NCBI GenBank assembly: GCA_027002755.1
Contig: JALWZI010000277.1
Coordinates: forward strand, 1 to 10,671
Source of the DNA: Campylobacteraceae bacterium
Lineage (GTDB): Bacteria > Campylobacterota > Campylobacteria > Campylobacterales > Sulfurovaceae
Reading direction: 5' to 3'
DNA length: 10,671 nt
Shown: piece after piece, positions 1 to 5,720 of the stretch
Numbering within the stretch: the stretch's first letter is position 1
Layout of the letters: the number at the start of each line of letters is the position of its first letter
The notes under the pieces: model-generated
Databases searched by the model: none
The model's input: only the letters and a program-made list of their open reading frames with translations
Told to the model about the DNA's origin: nothing
Translations under genes and position numbers: made by a program

Positions 1-1832
1 AGGTCATCTCCCCGGTCTTCGCCGGAACCCTGGCCACTATCGCCGTCCTCTTCCCGCTGATGTTCGTCGGGGACTTCCCCCAGCATATCTTCCGCCCCCT
101 CATCGAGACCCTGATCATCGCTCTGCTTGTGAGCTACTTCCTCTCCATCACCTTCATCCCCAAGCTCTCCGCCTGGCTCTACAAAAACGGCACCGGCAAG
201 ACCAGGATCGAGCAGTGGTTCGAAAAACTCTATGAAAACACCATTGGCAGACTGGTCACCCCCTACATCGGGATCCTCAAATTCTCCAACGGCAAATGGT
301 GGGCACTGCGCCGAATGTTCCTGACCGCTCTGGTCGTCCTCACCCTGATACTGAGCCTCAAAAACGTCATGCCCCTCATCGGCAAGGATGTCATGCCCCC
401 CATGGATACCGGCATCATCAAGGCCCAGATCGCCTTCAGCGCCAACGAAAACGTCGAGACCGCCGAGAAGAAACTGCAGCCTTTCCTGCAGTGGCTGGAC
501 AAACAGCCCTGGCTGGTGCGAAGCTCCATCGCCTTCGGCTCCGAACCGGGCGTGCTGAGCCTGGGCAGCGGGAACCTCCCCACCGAAGCCACCATCACCA
601 TCACCGCCGTCAACCGCTTCGAGCGCAAACAATCCATCTGGCAGCTCGAAGACGAGATCCGGGACCACCTCTCACTCCTGCCGGGGTTGAAACGGGATGA
701 TGTCTTCGACTTCGGCGCTACGGCCCTCTCGACCATCAAAGCGCCTCTCGATATCCGCCTCAAATCCAGCGACTATGAGCATCTGCCCTCCAAATCCAAA
801 GAGGTCCTGGCCGCCATCAAGGATATCAAAGGCCTCACCTCCGTCTCCACCAGCTGGGATCGAGACTTCAGTGAGATCGAGCTGCGTATCGACAACAACA
901 AAGCCCTCAGCTACGGCATCACCCCGCTGCAGATCATCTCCCAGATCCCTCTGCACGGTGCCGTGGCCTCCCTGGCGGCCAACTTCACCTCCATGAAGAC
1001 CCAGTTCGTGCGGATCTACCTCAAGGGCAAGTTCAGCCAGAACATCCAGACGCTCAAGATGCTTCCCATCTCCACCAAATTCGGCGAAGTACCCCTGAGC
1101 CAGTTCGCTACGATCAAACCCCACCTGGTCCCCGCCAAGATCGAGCGGGACAAGATGCTCTACAGTGTCGATGTCAACGGCTATCGGGCCAAACGCCCCG
1201 TCACCCACATCACCGAGGATGCCGTTAAGGCGCTGCAAAAGGTCAATACCGACGGCTATATCGTCACCCAGGAGGGGGACATCGCCCAGCTCAACGACAG
1301 TTTCAAGCGGATGATCAAAGCCATCGGCTTCGGGGTCGTGATCCTGCTGATGGTGCTCATCGCCATCTACGAATCGGTGCGGCTCTCGCTGATCATGATC
1401 CTTGTATTGCCGCTCTCGATGATCGGGGCGGCCTGGGGAATGCTGATCTTCCACAAACCCAGCTGTATGCCCTCGATGGTGGGACTGCTGCTGCTCTTCG
1501 GGATCATCATCAAAAACGCCGTCCTGCTCATTGACTTCTACAAAGAGTATGAAAAAGAGGGCAAGACCCCCTTCGATGCCGCCATCGAGTCGGTACGGGT
1601 ACGCTTCCGCCCCGTCATGATGACGGCCTTCGGTACCATCGCCGGGATGATCCCCATCGCCCTGGAGCAGGCCGTGGGCCTGGAGCGCCTCTCTCCCCTG
1701 GCCGACGTGGCCGTGGGCGGACTGCTGGTCGGTACGCTGCTGACGTTGGTCTATGTGCCGCTGTATGCCTACGCCACCGATCCGAGGAACAAAAAGACCA
1801 ATCCTATCGAGAAGATCGAGGAGGCGATATAG
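1..1832 (+). CDS. RND family efflux permease, C-terminal part (5' truncated by window edge)
   Basis: This is the inner-membrane, proton-driven permease of a tripartite RND efflux pump; only the C-terminal part is present. The frame is open from base 3 without a start codon, so the true start lies outside the window. About 609 residues are visible of a family length of roughly 1,020-1,050. The visible part opens in the TM5/TM6 region (VISPVFAGTLATIAVLFPL) and continues through TM7, the second porter domain and a C-terminal bundle of five hydrophobic segments. The lysine of the TM10 proton relay (AcrB K940) is present in IIIKNAVLLID, with its codon at 1512-1514. The TM4 aspartates lie upstream and cannot be checked. 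The family is clear. The substrate (drug, metal, lipid or other) cannot be read from this fragment. No adaptor or outer-membrane factor follows, so these may lie upstream. Confidence 0.93.
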   Translation, partial: VISPVFAGTLATIAVLFPLMFVGDFPQHIFRPLIETLIIALLVSYFLSITFIPKLSAWLYKNGTGKTRIEQWFEKLYENTIGRLVTPYIGILKFSNGKWWALRRMFLTALVVLTLILSLKNVMPLIGKDVMPPMDTGIIKAQIAFSANENVETAEKKLQPFLQWLDKQPWLVRSSIAFGSEPGVLSLGSGNLPTEATITITAVNRFERKQSIWQLEDEIRDHLSLLPGLKRDDVFDFGATALSTIKAPLDIRLKSSDYEHLPSKSKEVLAAIKDIKGLTSVSTSWDRDFSEIELRIDNNKALSYGITPLQIISQIPLHGAVASLAANFTSMKTQFVRIYLKGKFSQNIQTLKMLPISTKFGEVPLSQFATIKPHLVPAKIERDKMLYSVDVNGYRAKRPVTHITEDAVKALQKVNTDGYIVTQEGDIAQLNDSFKRMIKAIGFGVVILLMVLIAIYESVRLSLIMILVLPLSMIGAAWGMLIFHKPSCMPSMVGLLLLFGIIIKNAVLLIDFYKEYEKEGKTPFDAAIESVRVRFRPVMMTAFGTIAGMIPIALEQAVGLERLSPLADVAVGGLLVGTLLTLVYVPLYAYATDPRNKKTNPIEKIEEAI

Positions 1833-1836
1833 AACA

Positions 1837-1960
1837 GGCATTGGGCATTGTGAAGCCGCAAGCGGCCTCGGCATTATGATTTGCTTCGCAAATCGGCATT
1901 GAGTGATTCCGCAAAATGCCGCGGCCAAAGGCAGCGCATTGCCGATTAGCGTAGCGAATC
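1837..1960. repeat. Mini-hairpin array 1 with GGCATT spacers
   Basis: The spacer after the RND gene carries GGCATT at 1837, 1844, 1870 and 1895. Between and after these words lie short inverted repeats. GCCGC/GCGGC is at 1855-1866. GATTTGC-TTC-GCAAATC at 1878-1894 is a perfect 7-bp stem. GATTAGC-GTA-GCGAATC at 1944-1960 has one mismatch. Weaker pairs are CCGC/GCGG (1909-1924) and GGCA/TGCC (1930-1943). The units repeat about every 25-26 nt. Arm sequences differ from unit to unit but remain complementary. None is followed by a T tract, so these do not look like simple intrinsic terminators. A related array lies at 4185-4262. Confidence 0.75.
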
Positions 1961-1995
1961 TCCCTGCCTACTCTCGGACGAAAAAGGAATCCAAA

Positions 1996-2331
1996 ATGCC
2001 CGACACTCCCCAACAATACGACGCCTGCCACGTGATGGACGAAGGAGAGATCCTCAACCCTCAGCGCACCGATCTTCCGCTGCACGAGGCGGTGCTCTAC
2101 GGTGACCGGGTGCTGACGGCCAAGTTATCCAAACGCCTCAGCTGCGCCATAAGGCACCTGCCGATCCGCCTGCGCTTCCGTTACAACCGCTCCACCGAAG
2201 AGGCCATCGACATGGGCATCGCCAAAGACCCCACCCTCGTGCTGGACGGCGAAATCTTCCTCGAAGGGCTGGTCAGCGCCGAAAGTATCACCCGGGCTTT
2301 CGAAGATTTTCTGAACCGGAACCGACGGTAG
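1996..2331 (+). CDS. Thioredoxin-fold protein lacking the CxxC motif
   Basis: A 111-residue protein whose C-terminal half looks like a small thioredoxin/glutaredoxin fold. A helix at about residues 37-54 leads to a strand, then to the cis-proline loop KDPTLVLDGE (P79), a glycine turn (EGL, 90-92) and a final helix (SAESITRAFEDFL). This pattern resembles the small arsenic-operon/MTH895-type thioredoxins. The redox CxxC expected just before the first helix is absent: that position reads YGDRVLT. Cysteines occur only at 11 and 50. The start at 1996 is chosen because AAGGA at 1985-1988 region sits just upstream, whereas the in-frame GTG at 1903 lies inside the hairpin repeat. A disulfide reductase role is unlikely; a binding or single-cysteine role is possible. 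It lies between the RND pump and the SQR-like gene. Function is not recognised beyond the fold. Confidence 0.7.
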   Translation: MPDTPQQYDACHVMDEGEILNPQRTDLPLHEAVLYGDRVLTAKLSKRLSCAIRHLPIRLRFRYNRSTEEAIDMGIAKDPTLVLDGEIFLEGLVSAESITRAFEDFLNRNRR

Positions 2332-2349
2332 AAAGGTTATTCTTTGGTC

Positions 2350-2389
2350 GATTTACCTACGGTTTAAGATAACATATCAAGATATCAAG
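2350..2389 (+). promoter_or_regulatory. Candidate regulatory boxes upstream of the SQR-like gene
   Basis: Two short words in this AT-rich gap recur upstream of other sulfur genes in the window. GATTTACCTACGGTT at 2350-2364 matches GATTTACTTACTGTT at 3735-3749, upstream of rhodanese 1, at 13 of 15 bases. CATATCAAGATAT at 2373-2385 matches CATATCCAGATAT at 5721-5733, upstream of the CMD gene, at 12 of 13 bases. The second word is itself a palindrome (ATATC-NN-GATAT) and is part of a tandem ATATCAAG pair (2374-2389). The positions, about 55-95 bp upstream of the -10 at 2443, would suit activator sites. Regulator identity is unknown. Confidence 0.4.
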
Positions 2390-2415
2390 ATGAAAGGAAA
2401 GAGATGGAACCCAGG

Positions 2416-2453
2416 TTGCTCACAATAGAGTTTGAAAGATCCTATAATGGATC
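2416..2453 (+). promoter_or_regulatory. Promoter of the SQR-like gene with a palindrome around the -10
   Basis: A perfect TATAAT -10 box is at 2443-2448. It is flanked by a perfect 5-bp inverted repeat, GATCC (2438-2442) and GGATC (2449-2453). The only -35-like word is TTGCTC at 2416-2421, which leaves a long spacer of 21 nt, so the -35 is weak or absent. Transcription would begin near 2455, giving a leader of about 25 nt that contains the AAAGGAG ribosome binding site at 2467-2473. Confidence 0.6.
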
Positions 2454-2479
2454 ATCCACCACTTCCAAAGGAGTACACA

Positions 2480-3715
2480 ATGAATGACACCGCTGCGAAA
2501 AAGCTCATCATCATCGGAGCCGGTTTCGCCGGTCTGCGGGCCCTCTACCGTCTCGATCCCTACCGCCGCCACTTCGCGATTACGGTGGTGGACCGCCACG
2601 ACTACTCACTGGAGCGTCCGGCACTGCCGGAGGTCGCCATGGAGAACAAACCCGTCGAGGGCGTTCATATCCCCACACCGCCCCAGTTCAAAAAGCACGG
2701 CGCCGCTTTCGAGCAGGGAGAAGTGAGCCGTATCGATCCCCAGGTACAAAAGGTCATCCTGAAAAGCGGCAAGGAACTCGATTACGATTATCTGATTATC
2801 GCCGGCGGTGCCGTCAAGGACTACGACGCCATCAAAGGGTATCGGGAGTACGGCTATTCGGTCTGTGACGACACCGAAGCCCAGCGGCTGCATGAGCGGC
2901 TCAAGAGTTTCGAAGGGGGTGCCATCGTCACGGGAGCCGCCCGGAGCGAATTCGGTCATCGGGTCGAGGCCCCCGACCTCAAAGCTCCCTGCGAAGGCCC
3001 CATCGGGGAGGTGATGTTCATGATGGATCATCGCCTTCGCAAAGAAGGCAAACGGGACAAAAGTTCTATCAGCGTCTTCTCCCCTTCGGAGATCTTCTTC
3101 GAAGACGTGGGGGACAACGCCCGCAATCCCGTCGCCAAATTGATGCAGGAGCACGGCATCACCCTCACGACCGGCAAGGAGCTGACAGAGATCACCGCCG
3201 ACAAGGTGCTCTTCGCCGACGGCAGCTCCATGCCCTGCGATCTGGCCATCATCATTCCCCCCTACAAGGCCCCGACCTATATCGCCGAGAGCGGTCTGGG
3301 GGATGATAAGGGCTGGGTCCCCACCGATCGAAATATGAGGCATCTGGACTACGACAACATCTACGCTATCGGGGACATCAATGCCCTGGCCCAGCCCAAG
3401 CTGGGCCATGTGGCCATCAACCAGGCCGACGTAGCCGTTGCCGCCATCGCCCTGGCCGAGGGGCTCAGTGACAAAGAGATCCCCTTCAATCCCGAGGTCT
3501 TCTGCATCATGAACATGGGAGGCCACGAAGCGATCCTGATCTACTCCAATGCCCTCTACGGCGGTGAGTACGATATGGCCTGGCACTCCTCTATCGCCAA
3601 ACTGATGAAGCTCAGTTTCGATGCCGAATACCACTACACCCATGGCCATATGCCGCCCGATTTCGCTGTGGAGATGCTGGAGGATCTGCTTCGCCATTTC
3701 GGAAAAGCCAAATAA
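2480..3715 (+). CDS. Sulfide:quinone oxidoreductase-like FAD flavoprotein
   Basis: A 411-residue flavoprotein of the two-dinucleotide-binding-domain oxidoreductase group. By family it would oxidise sulfide to sulfane sulfur or polysulfide and pass electrons to the quinone pool as a membrane-associated monotopic protein. The N-terminal Rossmann motif is IIIGAGFAG (10-18), an acidic residue ends the second strand (VVDRH, D38), YLIIAGG follows at 104-110, and the flavin-contacting YAIGD is at 295-299. Cysteines at 129 (SVCDD), 171 (APCEGP) and 342 (VFCIMN) fall close to the three conserved SQR cysteines (128, 160 and 356 in Acidithiobacillus). The C-terminal segment SIAKLMKLSFDAEY resembles the amphipathic SQR membrane anchor. 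The start at 2480 is set by AAAGGAG at 2467-2473; the upstream in-frame TTG at 2432 precedes the promoter -10. A type-II NADH dehydrogenase is the main alternative, but the cysteine pattern favours SQR. Confidence 0.78.
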   Translation: MNDTAAKKLIIIGAGFAGLRALYRLDPYRRHFAITVVDRHDYSLERPALPEVAMENKPVEGVHIPTPPQFKKHGAAFEQGEVSRIDPQVQKVILKSGKELDYDYLIIAGGAVKDYDAIKGYREYGYSVCDDTEAQRLHERLKSFEGGAIVTGAARSEFGHRVEAPDLKAPCEGPIGEVMFMMDHRLRKEGKRDKSSISVFSPSEIFFEDVGDNARNPVAKLMQEHGITLTTGKELTEITADKVLFADGSSMPCDLAIIIPPYKAPTYIAESGLGDDKGWVPTDRNMRHLDYDNIYAIGDINALAQPKLGHVAINQADVAVAAIALAEGLSDKEIPFNPEVFCIMNMGGHEAILIYSNALYGGEYDMAWHSSIAKLMKLSFDAEYHYTHGHMPPDFAVEMLEDLLRHFGKAK

Positions 3716-3736
3716 ATTGAGCCTGACTGAAATAGA

Positions 3737-3771
3737 TTTACTTACTGTTAAGTAAGTAGTATGTAAGATAA
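3737..3771 (+). promoter_or_regulatory. Palindromic candidate operator/promoter before rhodanese 1
   Basis: TACTTAC (3739-3745), a 6-nt centre and GTAAGTA (3752-3758) form a perfect 7-bp inverted repeat that is AT-rich against a GC-rich background. A -10-like TAAGAT follows at 3764-3769; the same TAAGATAA word is seen at 2365-2372. The palindrome overlaps where the -35 should be, which suits a dimeric repressor (TetR- or ArsR-like operators have this geometry). No T tract follows the stem, and the distance from the SQR stop codon is small, so a weak terminator is less likely but not excluded. Confidence 0.5.
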
Positions 3772-3798
3772 GTTTCTACAAGACGTACAAGGATGACA

Positions 3799-4176
3799 AT
3801 GAACTTTGATGACTACCTGCGCAGTTTCGACTACGACGAGCGCAAGGCGATGAAGATCCAACTGCCTGAAATGTTCGAGCTCTACGCCGCAGGCAAAGCC
3901 AAGGTGATCGACATCCGATTCAAGGAGGAGTACGAAGCCTGGCACATCGGCTTCGGAGAGCACATCCCTCTCAACGAACTCCCCGATCGTCTGGACGAAC
4001 TGGACAAAAACAAGACCATCGTCACGATGTGCCCCCACTACGACCGGGCAGAGATCGCCCGGCTCTTTTTGAAGCTAAAGGGCTTCGAGGCCCGCTACCT
4101 CACCGACGGAATGCTCGGCATCGTCGACTACCTGCGGGGAGATCGGGCGAAGAACTATATGGAGAAGATTCGATAG
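3799..4176 (+). CDS. Single-domain rhodanese-like sulfurtransferase 1
   Basis: A 125-residue cytoplasmic rhodanese domain without signal peptide. The fold markers are VIDIR at 36-40 (the strand ending in the conserved Asp-x-Arg), the acidic helix EEYEAWHI, and the active-site loop CPHYDR. Its cysteine, C78, would carry the persulfide, and R83 closes a C-x4-R loop. The C-terminal part (DGMLGIVDYLRGDRAK) lacks the usual GG...W ending. I chose the ATG at 3799 over 3793 because AGGA at 3790-3793 overlaps the first ATG and is correctly spaced only for the second. It closely resembles the protein at 4325-4687, so the pair looks like a tandem duplication. Its place directly after the SQR-like gene suggests it accepts or relays sulfane sulfur (inference). 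Confidence 0.87.
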   Translation: MNFDDYLRSFDYDERKAMKIQLPEMFELYAAGKAKVIDIRFKEEYEAWHIGFGEHIPLNELPDRLDELDKNKTIVTMCPHYDRAEIARLFLKLKGFEARYLTDGMLGIVDYLRGDRAKNYMEKIR

Positions 4177-4184
4177 ATATCGAG

Positions 4185-4262
4185 GGCATTGGAATCCGCT
4201 TTGCGGATCGGCATCAGGCATTAAGTTGCCTTCGGCAACGGCATTATGTGCGGACTTTCCGC
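4185..4262. repeat. Mini-hairpin array 2 with GGCATT spacers
   Basis: Same architecture as the array at 1837-1960. GGCATT occurs at 4185, 4217 and 4240, and GGCATC at 4210. Between them lie ATCCGC-TTT-GCGGAT (4194-4208, perfect 6-bp stem) and GTTGCC-TTC-GGCAAC (4225-4239, perfect 6-bp stem). A weaker GCGG-ACTTT-CCGC follows at 4250-4262. The arms differ in sequence from those in array 1, while loop length, pairing and the CGGCATT tail are kept. It sits between the two rhodanese genes. Confidence 0.75.
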
Positions 4263-4271
4263 CAAAAATCG

Positions 4272-4306
4272 TAACACGTAACACATAGCACTTAACACAT
4301 AACACA
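4272..4306 (+). repeat. Heptanucleotide tandem repeat (TAACACA)x5
   Basis: Five consecutive 7-nt units: TAACACG, TAACACA, TAGCACT, TAACACA and TAACACA. The third unit has two changes from the consensus. A further degenerate CAAAACA follows, and then the AAGGAG ribosome binding site (4313-4318) of rhodanese 2. The tract has no G/C-rich stem and does not code for anything in a supported frame. It lies in the mRNA leader of rhodanese 2, where copy-number change would alter promoter or leader spacing. Confidence 0.8.
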
Positions 4307-4324
4307 CAAAACAAGGAGCAAAAA

Positions 4325-4687
4325 ATGAACACTTTCCCCCTCAACATCGTCCCCAGCGAAATGAAAAACATGCGCATCGATATCGAAGAGTTCATCGAGC
4401 TCTACAACAAAGGCGAAGCGGAGCTCATCGACATCCGCGTGCCCTTCGAGACTAAGGTCTGGCAGGTCAACTTCGGTCTGCAGATCCCGGCGCCCGAACT
4501 CCCCGAACGTCTCGACGAGCTCCCCAAAGAGAAGCTCCTGGTCGTCGCCTGCCCCAAGAGCGACCGCTCCAACATGGCCCGCACCTACCTCGCCTCCAAA
4601 GGTTACAACGTCAAATATCTCGTCGGAGGTCTGCTGGGGCTCATGGATCGCCTCAAGGGCGGCAAAGCCAAAGATCTGAAGCTCTGA
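4325..4687 (+). CDS. Single-domain rhodanese-like sulfurtransferase 2
   Basis: A 120-residue paralogue of the protein at 3799-4176; the two align end to end with hardly any gaps. LIDIR is at 34-38 and the active-site loop CPKSDR is at 76-81 (C76 nucleophile, R81). The shared C-terminal signature GGLLGLMDRLKGGKAKD replaces the usual tryptophan ending. No signal peptide or membrane segment is seen, so it is cytoplasmic. AAGGAG at 4313-4318 fixes the start with a 6-nt spacer. The TauE/SafE permease begins 4 nt after the stop codon, so the two are almost certainly co-transcribed and translationally coupled. Delivery of sulfane sulfur, or formation of a sulfur anion for the transporter, is a reasonable inference. 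True substrates (thiosulfate, polysulfide, glutathione persulfide) cannot be told from sequence. Confidence 0.88.
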   Translation: MNTFPLNIVPSEMKNMRIDIEEFIELYNKGEAELIDIRVPFETKVWQVNFGLQIPAPELPERLDELPKEKLLVVACPKSDRSNMARTYLASKGYNVKYLVGGLLGLMDRLKGGKAKDLKL

Positions 4688-4691
4688 GACA

Positions 4692-5453
4692 ATGAGCACA
4701 CCGGAGCTGATCCACTACGGGATCTACTTCCTCCTGACCCTGGGGCTCTCGACGCTGTTTGCCATGGGAGGAGTGGGCTCGGCCATCGTGTTGGTGCCCA
4801 CCTTCAATATGATGGGGATGCCCCTGAACCTCGCCAAGGCGATCGGGCTTTTTATCAACAGCTCCTCCACGATCACCGCTTCGGTGATGAACTTCTTCCG
4901 GGGGGTGCTCGATATCCGCTTCGCCCTGCCGCTGGTCATCGCCATTTTGATGGCCACGCCCCTGGGAGCCTGGAGCTCTCAATTTGTCCCCGTGGTCGTG
5001 GTCAAATGGATCCTGGTCGCTTTCCTCATCACCGCGGCGATTCTACTGCTCTACACCAAGCGGGAGACCAAGGTGGTCTACGACAAAGCCTGGATCCTTT
5101 TTCTCATCGGTTTCGTCGTGGGGATCACCTCGGGGATGATCGGTGTGGGGGGCGGAGCGCTGATCATGCCGCTGCTGATTTTGCTGGGCTTCGATGCCAA
5201 AAAGGCCGCCTACGCCGTGAGCTTCATCATCCCCTTCTCCTCTTTGGGGGCCTTTTTCACCTATCTGAGCTTCGTGCAGATGGACTGGGTGCTCCTAGGC
5301 GTCGTGACCGTCGCGGCGGTGCTGGGGGGCTATCTGGGGGACTTCATCATGCACTACCGCCTCACCCCCGCCCAGGTCAAGAAGCTCATTGCCGTGCTCC
5401 TGCTGCTGCTGGCGGCCAAAATGATCATGGGGCTTCTGAAGCTTCACTTTTAA
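4692..5453 (+). CDS. TauE/SafE family sulfur-anion permease
   Basis: A 253-residue polytopic inner-membrane protein with about eight hydrophobic segments in two homologous halves. The family-typical glycine-rich loops occur once per half: MGGVGSAIVLVP (25-36) in the first and IGVGGGALIMP (150-160) in the second. Each is followed by a small-residue helix (LAKAIGLFINSS and AAYAVSFIIPFSS). Family members export or import sulfite, sulfoacetate, taurine-derived sulfite or related anions, and some of the wider superfamily import thiosulfate. The length is normal. The start is 4 nt after rhodanese 2 and has no strong Shine-Dalgarno, consistent with translational coupling. The next gene's AAAGGA overlaps this gene's stop codon. 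The link to rhodaneses and SQR makes a sulfur compound the likely cargo; direction and exact anion are inference. Confidence 0.88.
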   Translation: MSTPELIHYGIYFLLTLGLSTLFAMGGVGSAIVLVPTFNMMGMPLNLAKAIGLFINSSSTITASVMNFFRGVLDIRFALPLVIAILMATPLGAWSSQFVPVVVVKWILVAFLITAAILLLYTKRETKVVYDKAWILFLIGFVVGITSGMIGVGGGALIMPLLILLGFDAKKAAYAVSFIIPFSSLGAFFTYLSFVQMDWVLLGVVTVAAVLGGYLGDFIMHYRLTPAQVKKLIAVLLLLLAAKMIMGLLKLHF

Positions 5454-5463
5454 AGGATAAACA

Positions 5464-5709
5464 ATGATGCATATCATGAAAAAGATCGCCGACTGGATCG
5501 TCGAACACGAAGCCAAAGAGGCCGAAAGCTGCTCCATTCCCGACGAGATCATCGACGAGTGGCTTCAGACCATCGAAGAACGTAAAAATCGGATGGAGGA
5601 GAAGGGTCATACCCATTCCGAGCAGTATGAAATGCTGCTGGATCTGGAAAAGCGAGTCAAAGAGATCAAAGAAGCGCGGAAGCGGAAATGTCGCCGAGAC
5701 GATCGCTGA
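5464..5709 (+). CDS. Small charged helical protein, function unknown
   Basis: An 81-residue protein that I do not recognise. AAAGGA at 5452-5457, which overlaps the TauE stop codon, gives a well-spaced start at 5464; a second ATG follows at once at 5467. The sequence is strongly charged and helical. Residues 54-75 (QYEMLLDLEKRVKEIKEARK) have a coiled-coil look, and the end is very basic (KRKCRRDDR). Cysteines are at 23 and 76, not paired. There is no signal peptide or membrane segment, so it should be cytoplasmic. Its position as last gene of the rhodanese-TauE unit, 10 nt after TauE, suggests an accessory or regulatory subunit of that unit, but nothing in the sequence proves this. Confidence 0.7.
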   Translation: MMHIMKKIADWIVEHEAKEAESCSIPDEIIDEWLQTIEERKNRMEEKGHTHSEQYEMLLDLEKRVKEIKEARKRKCRRDDR

Positions 5710-5720
5710 CCTAGAAACAT

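Noticed and set aside
672..1928. Long minus-strand open frame (418 codons) opposite the RND gene
   Set aside because: It mirrors the codon structure of the RND gene, and its translation is rich in H, D, G and Q without any domain pattern. The plus-strand protein is unmistakable.
1837..1960. CRISPR array
   Set aside because: The units are only about 25 nt with no unique spacers of protospacer size, the repeated word is only 6 nt, and no cas genes are nearby.
1903..1995. N-terminal extension of the thioredoxin-fold protein from an upstream GTG
   Set aside because: The extension would be read from the hairpin repeat, has no ribosome binding site, and a well-placed AAGGA precedes the ATG at 1996.
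2390..2428. 12-codon ATG frame in the SQR upstream gap as a leader peptide
   Set aside because: It has no ribosome binding site and would precede the inferred transcription start.
2432..2479. Earlier in-frame start (TTG) for the SQR-like protein
   Set aside because: It lies upstream of and across the TATAAT box and lacks a ribosome binding site, while the ATG at 2480 has AAAGGAG at ideal spacing.
3716..3798. tRNA or small RNA gene in the gap after the SQR-like gene
   Set aside because: The only structure is one 7-bp palindrome; no cloverleaf or terminator is present.
4185..4262. Rho-independent terminator after rhodanese 1
   Set aside because: Stems are short, occur in series, and none is followed by a run of T.
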